Numbered from the stretch's first letter, positions 1-12,735 are shown. The stretch: DNA of 64,000 nt from Lunularia cruciata (GCA_948567375.1 OX419759.1:45598593-45662592); one strand, 5' to 3'. Numbers and translations are program-made. Notes: generated by a model not told the origin, from the sequence alone.

Positions 1-30
1 TCAGTTGTTTGAAGGAGTTATCTATTAGAT

Positions 31-2040
31 TTTTGAAATATTTATTTACAAAATAGGTGCTCCAGGAACACTGAGTATGCACTGAAATATATCTATTCCT
101 TTCTATTGTATCCCACCACATACCACAAACTCTGTGGTGTCTCATCATCCCTTGTATCATCTAAGTAGTATTTTCATGAATTGCACTTCAGATCTAAATG
201 ATATGGATCAGCATCATTGGCATCAAGTTTTTTCCACCATGCATCATCATATATATACTCATTTCATGCATGTATTTTTCAATACCTTTTTTGAGCAGCA
301 TTGGAGCACTGATCTGTGGCATCTCAATTGCTAGTAGTTGCTTTTTTGTCCGTTATCTCATATTTATACTGTTTTTTTTGGCTTCTCTATCAATTATCTC
401 TTGGTTTTGTTTGGGTTATGCTTTGAATTGTCTATAGCTTTCTCTCTCATTCTCCGTCCAAATTTTGAATTCTCACTCTGGAAAACTTTGCCTAGCTACA
501 TGGATCTGGCACTTACACAAGCTACATGGATCTGGCACTTAACTTGGAAATTTGAACTCAAATTTAGCTTTCTTGATTAGCTTTCTTGACCATGTATTTG
601 CCGGACCCCAAGACCCAATACACAATTCATTACTTAAAAATTTGCTTTCCAAAGTCTCTTGTGTCTCATAGTCTTTTCAGCTACCTTTGTCCTAAGGTCC
701 TAAGGATTAAGGTTTCTCGGGGAGAAAGCTGCTGAAATTTCAGAAGATGTAATTTAAGCATCTGTCTCCTAAATATCATCTTTCTGTTAAGAACACACTA
801 GATATGCTCTTATTTTCTTTGGAATAATAAAGCAAAATTTATAACAAACTATATCACGATACACTAATGACAAAGCGAAATAGAAATAGACAAGTCCAAG
901 AGATAAACATTATAGAGTTCAATGTAAGTTACAATTTTGGGTTTTATATTTGAACTTCATGACAATACACATACAAGTTTTTCATATATTTTTCTTTTCT
1001 ATCTAACTTAATCGTCTACTCTTCTAATGTGTAGATGACAATTTACATAAATTTATAATAGGTTTTAATTTTAAGTGATGTATGGAATCCAATTCAAATG
1101 TCTGTTGGGCGAATCTGATTATCTGACTTTCAATCATTTTGGACAAGTCCAGATTCAGTGAATAGGTTGATGATGCTCAGTATTTTATCCATGTGGGGAT
1201 TTTGGTTTCCTCATTTTTACTACTTTTTGGGTGTGCGAACTTGAATTTCCTTGCCATGTAGTGTTCTGGCTGAAATAATCGATTCGGAGTTTCGAGTGTA
1301 CAACAACTGTTCGCAGCATGGGGTCTGTTCATTTCCTTGTGTTGAAGCAGGGTAATTAAGTTAAACGCTTTCCGGTTGTTTATGGATAAAAAACTATCAT
1401 ATTATGTGAGGAAAATGTGGTAGCTCCGTATTTCTCTAGGAAGCACTATAGCGTGCAGAGAATTTACTCTCCGTCCCACAATCGTGGCCATAGATCCATC
1501 TAGGACGGCTTCGAGTTCTTTCTGCGTATGACTATCTGAATTCGATGAGGTTTACCTATCTACATCCGAAGAGGTCCAAATTTAGTTGTGGTAGAAAGTT
1601 TGGATTATGACTTTCTGAGTCCGAAGAGTTTCCAGCTTAGTTGTGGTAGAAATTTCCCTCTAGTTCCTGCCAAAATTTTGTTCGAGAACCCCTTGTATCA
1701 TCTATCTTCCATGACGAATTAGTTATGTTAGTCTGAACCACGAAGCTTGAAACTGCATGACGCCAGCAACTAGCTACTGTTCGATATTCCTCACAAGCAC
1801 ATCGAAACAGATTGGTTCGTTATCGGCACCAGGTGCTTGAGACTTGAGACTGGATAAGCAGCACATCTTTTTGGCACTGACACGCCTCCTAATTCTGCGA
1901 TTAGAGGGACATGCGCAACGAGCCACCTGCGGAAACAGGAAAGGAATGGAACATCGACGACCATAGTCAGTCATGTGCTTGGACCGAGTACTAGTGCACA
2001 CGCTTACCAGTAGCCATCCGGAAGATATGAGAACAAACAT
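31..2040. repeat. Block A, copy 1 (3' flank of thaumatin-like locus)
   Basis: This AT-rich stretch matches 38676-42265 nearly base for base, with scattered substitutions and small indels. The sister copy carries an extra 1.6 kb (39353-40940) where this copy passes directly from position 715 to 725. Relative to the thaumatin-like locus on the - strand, the block lies 3' of the gene. No open frame here is conserved between the copies: frames at 134-580 and 1774-2040 are broken by indels in the sister. I see no gene in it. Confidence 0.8.
494..540. repeat. 21-bp direct duplication
   Basis: The 21-base word beginning agctacatgg occurs at 494-514 and again at 520-540. The sister block near 39165 has it once, so this is a local tandem duplication private to copy 1. 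Confidence 0.85.
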
Positions 2041-2315
2041 TTAGACACAGCAGCGTGATTTTATTATATATTGAGTTTGCTCGTCAGAGCTCATTGTAGC
2101 GCATCCAGATCTTTAAGCGACCGACGGAACTATCTAGCTGTAAGGTGTTTTACTTCGAACCGCGTACTATCTTCGCATGCGTAAATATTAATGCACAGTC
2201 ACCCATATGCATGGAAATACTTACTCAGCAGAAATCTCTGGGTATCAGTCATGTTGGGAATCGACAGGGTCTGTCAAATCTCCTGATATACTTGGCATTG
2301 CACTATGTCATTTAC
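2041..2315. other. 3' flank of the thaumatin-like pseudogene
   Basis: This stretch is collinear with 42265-42534, downstream of the thaumatin-like stop codon on the - strand. No separate gene is visible. It probably holds the old 3' untranslated region. Confidence 0.5.
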
Positions 2316-2840
2316 TTATGGGCAAAACACGGTATCGTAGTTGGTGCCTGTGGTACAAGTGTAAGTTGTAGCTGTATGCTTCAGGACACGCTGTCTTAAA
2401 CTGCCTTGTGCCAGCTGTAGGGCCTTGTCCGGCAGTTCCGTCCGTGTTGATACATACAAGCGCTCCTCTGGGCTGAGGCTGGAGAACATTGTTGGGTTTA
2501 CACAAAGCGCTGGATAGCCACCAGAGAGACATGTTAAGAAGGAAACCCAAGGAGATACAATGTATAAAATGGCCCTCAACGTAAGAACTCACGGCTGTTG
2601 ATGAGTGCCAACAAAGACGTGCCTTATTTCTATCAGTAGCTGCGTTTGGAGTTCCAGCCACTGCGCACTGTCCAGACACTGACGCCCATATAGTTCCAGC
2701 CACCCAATTGCAGGAAGACCCAAAATTAAGAGCTTGTGTAGCTCCACTAGCCAGGTCGTACTGATCTATGGGATTATTTTGATTTTGCACGCAGGTAGAC
2801 ACCGTGTAGGGGCACTTTTTCCGAATCGTAATTACACAAC
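2316..2840 (-). pseudogene. Thaumatin-like protein (PR-5 family) pseudogene
   Basis: This is a broken copy of the locus at 42535-43967. The second-exon motifs [12 protein letters not shown] and [14 protein letters not shown] are readable from 2840 leftwards. The exon stops after the residues DRNKA and is fused directly to what was intron 2, so the AEFTL...QDYYDIS segment is lost. The join falls on the six bases gcctta (2621-2626), which occur at both breakpoints in the intact copy. A second deletion of about 20 nt near 2366 removes the DDPTSTYT region and shifts the C-terminal frame. The signal-peptide exon is also gone: the region around 3085 jumps from the exon 1 edge straight to upstream sequence. 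The identity is firm because the sister copy reads as a thaumatin domain. The gene cannot make a normal PR-5 protein. Confidence 0.85.
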
Positions 2841-2911
2841 CTGTGATGAAAATATGATCTTACGTCAGGGACTAATCACATCAAAACCACGGAGTTTCAC
2901 CCATACCAAAT

Positions 2912-2954
2912 AACTGATTTATCTGCACGTTCCGCCTGTGCAGATAAATCAGTT
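2912..2954. repeat. Perfect 17-bp inverted repeat, 9-nt loop
   Basis: The arms 2912-2928 and 2938-2954 are exact reverse complements, with a loop at 2929-2937. The sister copy near 43735-43790 has only the right arm (with substitutions) and unrelated sequence where the left arm would be. The hairpin therefore arose after duplication. Confidence 0.9.
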
Positions 2955-3068
2955 GCAAAGTTAACATCCAATAAATCAGTTCCATGTATTGCCCACTCAA
3001 GCTCGTATCAAAAACATGTACAATGTAACCACGGAAACAGGACTCAGAGGATATCTTTTAAGTCATTT

Positions 3069-3091
3069 CCGTTGCTGACAGTTGCTGACAG
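3069..3091. repeat. Short tandem duplication at the lost exon 1
   Basis: The word gttgctgaca is repeated back to back where the thaumatin-like signal-peptide exon has been deleted. The intact copy has it once, at 43902-43911. The repeat marks the deletion join. Confidence 0.7.
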
Positions 3092-5990
3092 TCCAGAATT
3101 AACGCGTGGCAATCCCTGGTTTATTGACTGACTTTTGACGGCACTATTATTCGTGCTTTGCTCGCACTACTCTTCGGCCCCGACTTTCTTCAGGACATCC
3201 CCGACTCTCAACTGTGAGGCCTTTGGGACCATCGATTCCGTCCTTTTTACGCCTGCATATACAGGTCCCGGGGTTTGACCAGTAGTGAAACATTTTCAGG
3301 GGATTTGAAGAAGTTCAATCAGGAATATGTGAAGGCTGCAAAGTTGGTGAAGGCCAATATGGATGTCATTGTTCAATAATTTTGTAAATAAAATTCAACA
3401 CATATATTATATTATAATTGAAAAAATTATAATTTGGCCCATTGCATTTCAGATGGAGCGCCAGCATTCGTGTTTGATACTACGCACGACCGAAAGACAC
3501 ATATCAAATCAGAAAGTCAAGGTAGAACGAATACAAAGCACCGCGTTACAGGACCAAGCATCCGGCCGATTCAGGTCGCTGAAACGCGATATGAAAGGGC
3601 CGGATACTACGCTGCGGAGTCTAGCATCCCAAATTCACATAGTAAACTTCATGTATATATTTTTATTTATTATATTTCCACATATATAGTTTTATCTCAC
3701 CCTTGTACTGCTTGATGGGGTTTCATGGTATCTACGCGATCCGCCCATTCTCTCTTTATACTCACTATTAAATATCCGTCAGCTGAATGGTTTAGAGGAT
3801 AACACGAGAATAAAGTAGTGACGGGATGACAGCAGAAGCGGCACAGATACCGATGTCTCCACTTGTTATGGGACACGAATTGGAAAGCTTCACTGATAAA
3901 ATATTGGTTTGGAACGAGTGTACCTGCCTCAAGTCAAAAGGTTTTTACACCGGGTCCAATGCGGTCGACATTTATATCATCCGAATCATCATGCTGAAAT
4001 TCGATGAAGTCACAGTCTGTTTTATATCCATGGTCAAAGGATGAATTTGATGTACATCGATGTGCTCCAGTCCGTTTCCACTGTATATACATAAACCACT
4101 CAGAAGTTATCGAAGTCATTGGTTAAGTGTAGGACGGCCTACGTGGTAAGCCGGCCTTCACATACATATAGATCAGATTAGACATATGTACTGGAGCTTC
4201 ATACAATGGTGGAGTATACGGGTGCTGAGAAACCTGATTATGTTTCAGCGCATGCAACGATCGTGGATGATCTAGAGATTATGACATCCTTGCAGCCCTG
4301 GACAACAGTGACGTTGGTACTATCAGATGGGCTAATAGCTTTACAGGTGACATCTTTAGTCTGCCATTTGTGAATGTCATCACCATCAGCCTCCAGAAAT
4401 ACCGTTCTAGCTAGACAATCGTTTCTAGGACAGTCCACATGATCATTTCAAACGTATGCTTTGGTGAACGAGCTCTTGTTAGATTGTTCAATGTTCTTTC
4501 GAAGTGCAGATGGAATGCATGATCATTGTTGATTTTACAGGTAAAGAGTTTCTAAATCATGGCCTACGGCGCTGATCAATCAAGACTCTACCTTGAGATT
4601 GATATATACGTTCAAATAAGGAAAGGTGCTAGGGAGAAAACCGACATCCAGACCAGACGGTGTGGAGAGCTTCTTCAGATACGTGGTTTGCTACAAAGTG
4701 GATCTGCAACAAACTGTATAGATCGTAACGGTATCGGGATGATACGATTATATTATGGATACCCAAACATGAGGGTCTGGAATTCGCAAAAGATGGTTGT
4801 CACGTATCAATATATGATCGTACAAAATTTCGACAAGCTCCAATTGCCCGTGTGGGCCAAGAGATAGAACGCAAAACGATGCGGATGCCACATCAGCGAG
4901 GATCTCATATCAAATTTGTGAAAGCGATAACGTGATAAATAATGAATTCCACTCTACTGTCGGAGAACGTGATATTCTTCTGTAGTTCCTGGTTTCCGGA
5001 GGTTTTTGCATGATCCACCGGCCGGTCCGCATAACGGAGTCTCCGCTGCTTTTGAAGAGCCAATCTACTCATCAGGGAAGAAATGAGTAACAATCTTATT
5101 TGTAAATGCTATCGGTGTTAACTTTTAATGTGTAAGGTTCCATGTTGATATGGAAATTAATGAAGTCTGAACTTTGGGACATCCATCGTACGTTCTCATG
5201 AGATTGGGTTCGATTTCAGACTAACCAGGATCAGTCTCAATCTCAGTTGTTCAGCTGATGTAGTTCTCAGTCCAAATCGACGGTTTGTCCCAAACGTCTA
5301 CTCAAACGAAACAAGCTGATGGTAACGGTTTGCAACGTGATCAGATCGTAACAAGAGATATAAAACAAAATTTGAATCAGAATAGGACCTCTACCATAGA
5401 GTCTACAAAGGATCCAATAAATACCCCATCCTCATATGGACTGACATACTCTGTCAGAGAATTCAAGCGGACCTTCACGAACACACCCAATATGAGTATC
5501 GGCGTTCATCATCCCCAAAGTGAAGATGCGGGCCCCTTGAACCATGAAGCTCGATTCCCATGGTGCAAATCTCTCGTCGCGCGGCATCGCACATCCGTTT
5601 CTTTCGGTCGTAGCCGAAATTCATATTTCGGCAAATGATAATATAAACGAGAATACAACCCGTTGATCCCCGGTCGGTAACATGACACGACGAAAGGGGC
5701 ATTCAAAACGAAATCTTCATTTCTCGTAACTGGGGTCAATGACCGTTAGCACCTTTCACAAGGGAAGTGCCTTCAAATTGAAGATCGATGAAAAAGATGA
5801 CGGCATTGAAAGGTCCTGAAGCTCGCGAATATAGTTGAATTATGAAAATCAAGGATCAAAATTGTTGCCATTGCGTATTTATATTTTTAGACTACCAATT
5901 AGAGTAAGTTTTAATTTTTCACTGTCAAGTTTCATATTTTAACATGAAGTAATACTCTCTACCACGCTTCGAACCTTGAGAAAAGTCCCT
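3090..5990. repeat. Block B, copy 1 (unrecognised)
   Basis: The block is shared with 28560-31540 and 44130-46490, and more distantly with 20640-21640. It begins in the upstream flank of the thaumatin-like locus. Short frames such as 3434-3715, 4559-4867 and 5285-5638 are open here, but single-base indels break several of them in sister copies, so I do not call genes. It is mixed in base composition, with AT-rich ends. It could be old promoter-distal intergenic DNA or an unclassified element. No terminal repeats were seen. Confidence 0.75.
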
Positions 5991-6002
5991 TACTGAAAGT
6001 AC

Positions 6003-8640
6003 TATTTTGGTAACATGTCTATCTGATCCATTTAGACCATCATATATAATATCTTTCAAAATATTACCATGCCAATTTTCACCTCTAGATAACTCTAGAT
6101 AATAACTGATGGTATTACATGAAAGGTGGAGAAGCAATAAGAAGAAGTCTTCACAAAGGTTACTATTTTTCATTCATTTGAGTTCCTCTAGTAGTTTCTC
6201 TTTGTCAAGGTCATCTTCATCTTAAGATGAGTGGGAGCACCAAAAGAGAGAAAAAAGGACAAGGAAGAAATAAACTTATGGTAGCTCCAAAGGCCTTTGA
6301 GAAAATGGACAATAAGTTGGAGGAGCTCATTAAAGATCGCTTACTTTAAAGTCAACATAGTTTGTGTAAACGAATGAATGAGATTACCTTCATACTCATC
6401 TACATAAATTTGGTGTAGTTCCTTCAGTTTACTGGGCCATGCCAAAACTAAGTGTTTAACAACTCTGCCATCATATCTTGTATAAAAGATTGATTAGGTT
6501 CTTGTTTGAGAAACACAAGAATATTTTGTGGAAAAGGAAGAATCAATGTTTGTGGTTCAAAAGGTTCCTATTACTGTTTCCTATTTTATATTTCTCATTA
6601 AGGTATGTGCAAAGAGAGTAATGCTAGTATTTTCCATGTTTAAGGATCATACCACCAAGATAGAATTTGAATCATGAAGCCTATTACAATTTTAGAGCTC
6701 TTAGGCATTGTGCACCAAAGTGAATGGAACCCAAAAGAAAACTTGTTATATAAATCTATTTTTGAATTCCAAAGCACTAGAGCAAGTTGTTCCTAACTAT
6801 CCTCAACCACCATCATGAAGACACTAGGTTTGGTTTGTTCATATGTCATCGTCAACAAAGGTGGATACAACATACATTTTGTGACTATTGAAGAAACTGG
6901 ATCTACACCAATTGCATTAATTGAGAAAGGGATTTGATTTGACCAAGAGAATCAACATGTCCAGACAAGGTCAAGAGAGAAGAAAAAAACAGTAGTCCTC
7001 TCTTCAGATTCTTCCTCATCTTCAGAACCAAAGGTTTGACAATGAGAGAAGAAAGACATACTCTTAAAGAAAGAGAAGAATATCAAGGCAAAGAGTAACT
7101 ATATCATACTTAAGGATGCCAAAAATCAAAGCACAAACACTTTTCAGAAACTAGAGCCACCAGATTCATCTCTTTCTTCTTTCTTTGTAAATATTCAAGG
7201 AAAATTGAAATGCTATCACAAGAGGAGACAAGTAGAGCATATAAATAAATTGGCTACAAGTTTGTCTCCAAAAGGGCTCCCACCCATTACAATCCTCAAA
7301 TAAGAAACATTTTTGTTGAGTTCTATGCCAAGGGTAGTTATCCCAAAGGTGGGTAGCTCAAAGGAAGAAGAAAAGGTGGAGAAGAACCAAAGACCATCAT
7401 ATATTTACCTAGGGTTCTAAAATATAATATTGTAGTTGATTAAGCTTCCATAAAGCTAAATGTGTCCTTTAAGCAATTTGGAGAGTACCACAAGTTGCAC
7501 AAAAAAAACTCACATTTTCTCTCAAATGAACCAAGTGTGCAAGGAGGAAGGATTTACCTATTGTTTATTAAAAAGAGGACTAAGACTTGCGCTCACCATA
7601 AATCAAAGTGTAGATTTCAAGTTGTGTCATAAAATTGGTTAGTATTGATGTGGGATCAATTTTTAATGCAATGATAGAAGATTTTACTCATAGTTTCTTG
7701 GAATTGAAATTGGTTCCTTGCATCTTACATTTTGTGGACCAAACCCTAAGCAGATATTTAGGACAACTCTCCAATATAGTAACCACTTTGGTGGAGTTCA
7801 CTTTAGGTTGAGCTATGTTGTTCTTTGGCTGGTCATGAAGATAGGGTATCCATTATTAATTGCATCCTTGGTTATATGGTGCTCACATGGGCATCAATTG
7901 ATACAAGCAGAAGCTACATCATGAAGGTCCTAGGAAATCAAACCAAGATTTTATCATGGTGTATTGGAAGCAAATACCACATATTGGGAAAATTTAGTTG
8001 TCTAAAGAAGGAGACATGCCTTTCTTTTGATATGTCTTTGCAAGAATACACTAGAGCTATTTTTTGAGTGTTATAAGATAGAGGAAGGAAGATGAAGGAG
8101 GAGGGAGTTGCAAAGCTGTAGACAATATTGTCTACAAAGATGAACAATGGAAAAATTTGGTAATGTTAGGAATGATCATATGAGTCATGTGAAGGGTATT
8201 ATAAATCCTAAACAATTTCCAAGACCTATTCCTAGAGGAAATGAAGGTCTTGAAGTTTTCAAAGGATGTGTATTTGGATGAATACAAAGACTATGGATTG
8301 CTCTTTGGGGAATACCAAGACATCATTTCTTGGAAAACTCAATAAGAGTATATATCACAATTTTTTAAAATTAAATGCAGTCACAAGAAGCATCATCATC
8401 CCCTACCATTTACAAATGTTACTCTTGATCAAGTAATCGGTTATGCTTTTTATAACTTCTTGGATGGCTTTTCAAGATACAATCAAGTATCCATTCATGA
8501 AGAAAGTAAGAAAAAAATCACCTTGATGACTGATTGAGGTATGTATGCATAAAATTATATGCCATTTGGCCTTTGTAACACACATACCACCTCCCAATAC
8601 AAGATAAATATGATATAAAAAGACTAGCTTGGATCACCAA
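6003..8640 (+). mobile_element. Ty3-gypsy retrotransposon remnant (block C, copy 1)
   Basis: A gag-like start at 6228 (MSGSTKREKK) leads into many broken frames. Around 7820-8067 there is a protease-to-RT linker resembling gypsy polyproteins (SYIMK, LGNQTKILSW). Reverse transcriptase is clear at 8391-8579: HPLPF, FLDGFSRYNQ (8457-8486) and MPFGLCN (8559-8579), all in plus-strand order. In-frame stops interrupt it, two of them within the RT region. The element ends just after MPFGLCN, so RNase H and integrase are missing. Copies at 32215-34850 and 47150-48045 carry the same lesions. The family call rests on the RT motifs; the element is inactive. Confidence 0.8.
8391..8604 (+). pseudogene. Ty3-gypsy reverse transcriptase fragment
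   Basis: Read in one frame, this gives HPLPF, a run ending IGYAFYNFLDGFSRYNQ, then after two in-frame stops MPFGLCN. These are the early RT motifs of Ty3-gypsy elements, where FLDGFSGYNQ and MPFGLCNAP are usual. The catalytic YxDD block lies further on and is absent. The stop in LMTD-stop-GMYA is shared with the copy at about 34740, so it predates the duplication. Confidence 0.85.
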
Positions 8641-8759
8641 GTTAGCGTGGGTTGTAAGTGTTCTCATACTTTGCCTTTCTCTCTTTGGGAACACAACAAG
8701 GTGCCTAGTTGTGGAGCCTATAGATCAAAGGTTATAGATAAACCTGTCCTACTAGTTTG

Positions 8760-10690
8760 AGCATGCATGGAACCCAACCAAGAGAACTCTTCACTCTAGA
8801 TTTTGGTATTCTTGCTATCAAGTAGGGTAGTAATGTGCAACCTAACTTATTCTCATAGCATACAATCCTAGTCTATTGGTCATCACTTTAGCATAACCAA
8901 GGAGAAATAAATAGCATTCTTACAAGGAAAGAACCTAAGTGCAATGCACCAATACCAATCCAACCAACTAGGTGTACAAACAAGCATGGAGAATATCCAA
9001 TCACAAGAATTCAACAAGAACTCTCCTTGCTTTTGTTGGAAATGAGCTTCAAAGCCTTCGGTCTCCGTCTTCAAGCCAATTTTAACTTGTACTCCAAGCT
9101 TCCTCCTATCTATATTTTAAATTTCAACCAATTACTAATCCAAATGGGAAACTTCTAAGTCTTTATAATGGAAAAATCCTTTGTAAATCAAATGAGTGTT
9201 TCTTTCTATTTGTGACTTGTATTCAGAAGCTCTAGAATACAATGGGAAGCCTATAAGATAGTTTTCCAATTATTTTAAATAAGCCACAATATGATCATTA
9301 TAGCTCCCTTGACAAGCTCTTAAACTTTGACTCTTTTTCTATAATTTCCACCCTTATTTTAAAATCATTGGTTTAGAGTTTTCTCTTGGTTCTTTGTAAC
9401 TTTCCACATATTTCTAGATCATAGAAACAATAAATACTCAAAATCTTCTAGAAATCTTAAATACTCAATCAGAATCACACAAATAGGAGAATTTACACTC
9501 AATCTTGATAGGAGATAAAAATGCTCCACCAAGCTTATGAAATGCTATACCAAGCCTTATATAACCCCAACCCTAGATATGAATCAATTCTTGAATTGAG
9601 TTAACCTTTGAGCTACATAGACCCAAGTATGCTTGATCCAAGATACTAAATTATCAATTTGAGTAATTCCTATGAGACCTTTGTAATAAGTACAAGCCCT
9701 AACAACCCACAATACTAAAAACTTTTTTGAGATACTTCAAACTATAAATTAAGGAGTGGCCAAAGTTTTAAACATCATTAGCGTCTCATCTCCAACATCT
9801 CACTTTCGACAGCTCCAACTTCAATTGACCAGATCTGATTTGAGATAGATCAAAAACCCTAAGATTTCTTGAGCTTAGCACTATGAACACTTTGTCTACT
9901 CTCCAACCCTTTTAAAATATCATGAAATGTTTCACATACCTCTCCAAATTTTTTATCTTGTGGTCCTTGGTATGAATTTTACCCCCCATGATTCAAACTT
10001 TGATATCTCTCAAAAGATTTGCTCAAATTACTCAATTTTAGTCTCCAAACTATAGCCTATTAACTCCTCTCTCCAACCATAGGCTGCTCTCTTTGACTGC
10101 CCTCCCAAAACTCCTCTGGTCCTTAAAAACTCCACACTTCCACTCTTGTACCCAGTTTGTTGCAATTTTGTTATTTAGTTCTTTCACTTTTTGACAAATG
10201 TGCACCAATCTTGAAGGTCATGAGAAAAATTAGATTATACTCCATTTGTAGAAGTACATAGAATGTCAAATACTAGATTTACTCATAAGTAAACACTAGA
10301 AGGATGACAAGATCCAAGTTTTTCATCATCTACTCAATGAATGCCACCTCGAAACATGCCACCATCAAATCCTGTGAGCCATCATGGCGTAGAATCTAAA
10401 ATCTGATGAGAAAAGGATTGGGGATTGGCACATGGGGACCATGGTACATCTCTTGCTCAAATGCTTCCTCTCACACTCTAACGCTAGCTCTTTGCTACAA
10501 CTCTCAACATCCTCCTCTTGCTCTAGATTCATCAAACTAAAACATATCTCCCTCTCTACACTCTCCACCATCTTTATACACAAGAGCACTCAAAGAGGAC
10601 AAGACCATAATCCATGTGGCCAATCGTGTACATATATATAGATTGTTCACATGGCAATAACTCATCCATAAGATCTGTCATACAACATTT
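8760..10690. repeat. Block R, copy 1 (AT-rich repeat)
   Basis: The block is shared with 34985-36275, where about 670 bp (9130-9797 here) is missing. Part of it, 8770-9430, is shared with 19725-20440. It follows the gypsy fragment in two copies and may include flanking or LTR-like sequence, although no terminal repeats were identified. No conserved frame is seen; the frames at 10365-10641 are short and lie on both strands. Confidence 0.7.
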
Positions 10691-10734
10691 CGACATTAGA
10701 ACGAACCCTTTGCATGTACATATAGCTGAAGACG

Positions 10735-11110
10735 TGACTTCCCAACACCCACGGGCACCACACATCTTTGGTACGGAGATGGTTTGCTGTCCGCCCGAAA
10801 TGGACGGTGCTTGACCGAAGGCAACCGGGTTGTTGTTGTTAACCACGAAGTCCATGTGGGCCTCAAGGTAACCGTGGCCACTGTGGCCAACCTGAACTTT
10901 CTCGCAAGAGACTCCGCCACCACGGAGATTTGGAGGGAGATTTGGAGGCCCTTCCCCAGCGTGATTGGGAGCGAAGCCCCGATGATTACCTGAGAATCGC
11001 TCCGTGGACGGTGACACAAGTTCTGTGTTTTAAAGGACATCGGGGGATTCAAATGGGAAATTTACGAATTTCTGATGGGACCCCGAACCACTGCCCGCAA
11101 GTTTTCTGTT
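10735..11110. other. GC-rich patch with overlapping open frames, coding doubtful
   Basis: This patch is clearly richer in G+C than its surroundings. It is open on both strands, for example the minus frame 10574-11017 with NNNNPVAFGQ and CGARGCWEV. The duplicate at 59574-59967 keeps these frames. However, of the six or so substitutions between copies, nearly all change the amino acid in either minus frame, which is not what purifying selection leaves. It is possibly a relict exon. I recognise no domain. Confidence 0.35.
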
Positions 11111-12132
11111 AGGGTATTGTAAAAAAAACTTTTACATATATGTATAGTACGAAACCGAAAAAGAAATTAACACGTTTATAGTCCGGGCTGCATTGTTTGG
11201 AAGAAATTTCTATTTCAATGGTGGGTTGATGTTTCCGTATTAGATTAGTTACAGTTGATGTTTCAGTGTTCGATTAGCTAGAGGTAATTAGAATATAATT
11301 AATCAATTTTAGAGGTGGAAGAATATTAACTTGTGGAATATTCATTATTTCTTTCTAACTAAAGCTTAGAAATTCATCAGTAAGCCTCAGCCTACCATCA
11401 AATATAACGAATCATCTTTCTTCTTCTGGTCTAGCAAGGGTGGATGTAGTCTGGGCACCATAAAATATCCCTTATCGCATACTCTTATCACGTCCATAAA
11501 ATTTGTCCTCACGTACTGTACAAATAATTACTGCTTTTTTACATTACCCCCAAATCCCTTAGATTGAATTATTGAAAGTACTTTTCAAAGAGAAGTACAT
11601 ATGCATTGATATACATGTACCTATACTAGAGGTGTGAGAGTTTATAGATAACACCTAATATCCAATAAGTTTGAGTATTTAAGTCGTACCTTTGAGTAAG
11701 TCATTTATTCCATCAAGATGTTTGCAGCCTAGTCAAAAAAGCTTGAGCAGCGAGACGGGAGAGTAGTAATCTGGAGAAGTAAGGCCAAGCAACACTCTCA
11801 AAATTTTCATTAAGTTAAAACGTGCATACCAGCATACAGGTCTTCCATTTTTCACTTCATGCAACTAAATTTTGCAACAATAGGAAATTTGTAGAAATGT
11901 TTTGTATCCCTTTTTGTGTTCGTTGTATGTTGTAAATGTTTTATAGATTTGCATCGGTATTGATGAAAGTGTTTGATAGGTTATGGATACACATTTTGCA
12001 ATGCATCAAGAGTGATAGAAGCTTTTTCTTGGTGTAGAAATGCAGAGCACTGAGATACTATAAGAGATTTTTCAAATCTAAGTGTAAATTGGAACACAAT
12101 GGGGACAAGGAGATATAATATACATTAGTTGA
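11111..12132. other. AT-rich intergenic part of block D
   Basis: Apart from identity to the second copy (about 59950-60968), nothing is recognisable here: no long open frame, no repeat structure and no retroelement motif. Confidence 0.5.
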
Positions 12133-12598
12133 TTCAATAGAGAGAATTTATTGATTTGGAAATGTAAAATGATGATTTTTTTCAAATCAAAGAGATTTAA
12201 AGGATTATAAATGAGACAGAGACAAGAGAACAAGCCATAGGACATGGAGCAGAGAACGATTGGTAGAATAATGATAATGATGTAGAAATGTACATCTATG
12301 CATCCCTCAAAGAGAAGTATTTAGAGAATAATCAATTGTACAACCACAAACCAGACGTGGACTTCAATAGAGAGAATTTATTGATTTGGAAATGTAAAAT
12401 GATGATTGTTTTCAAATCAAAGAGATTTAAAGGATTATAAATGAGACAGATAAAAAAAAACCAGCCTTAGGACATAGAGCGGAGAACGATTGGTAGAGCA
12501 AGAATAATGATAATGATGTAGAAATATACACTTATGCATCCCTCAAAGAAAAGTATTTAGAGACTAATCAATTGTACAACCACAAACCAGACATGGAC
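12133..12598. repeat. Tandem duplication, period 230 bp
   Basis: Unit 1 (12133-12362) and unit 2 (12363-12598) both start ttcaatagagagaattt and end in the phrase around accagacgtggac or accagacatggac. The other D copy has a single unit (about 60975-61206). The duplication therefore occurred after the block was copied, or was lost there. Confidence 0.9.
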
Positions 12599-12657
12599 TA
12601 GATAGATTATGCTACATGAGCAATGCGCTTCAAAGAAAAACCGCATTGTCTCGTAGT

Positions 12658-12735
12658 AAAGACGGGCATGGGACAGGATTGTGCAAAACGAATGGAGTCA
12701 CTCGTTTGGCACCATCCTGTCCCATGCATTTCTTT
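12658..12735. ncRNA. Hairpin, microRNA-precursor-like (copy 1, arm mismatches)
   Basis: The 34-nt arms 12658-12691 and 12702-12735 pair around a 10-nt loop. Compared with the copy at 61265-61342, the right arm here carries changes (cgtttggc, gcatttc) that weaken pairing. Transcription is unknown, so calling it an RNA gene is a hypothesis; an inverted repeat of transposon origin is the alternative. Confidence 0.4.

Noticed and set aside
5200-5222. tRNA B-box-like ggttcgatttc
   Set aside because: No A box or cloverleaf could be formed around it, so it is a chance match.
5285-5638. 117-codon frame in block B
   Set aside because: Copy 2 has a one-base loss in it and copy 3 several indels. There is no domain and no sign of selection.
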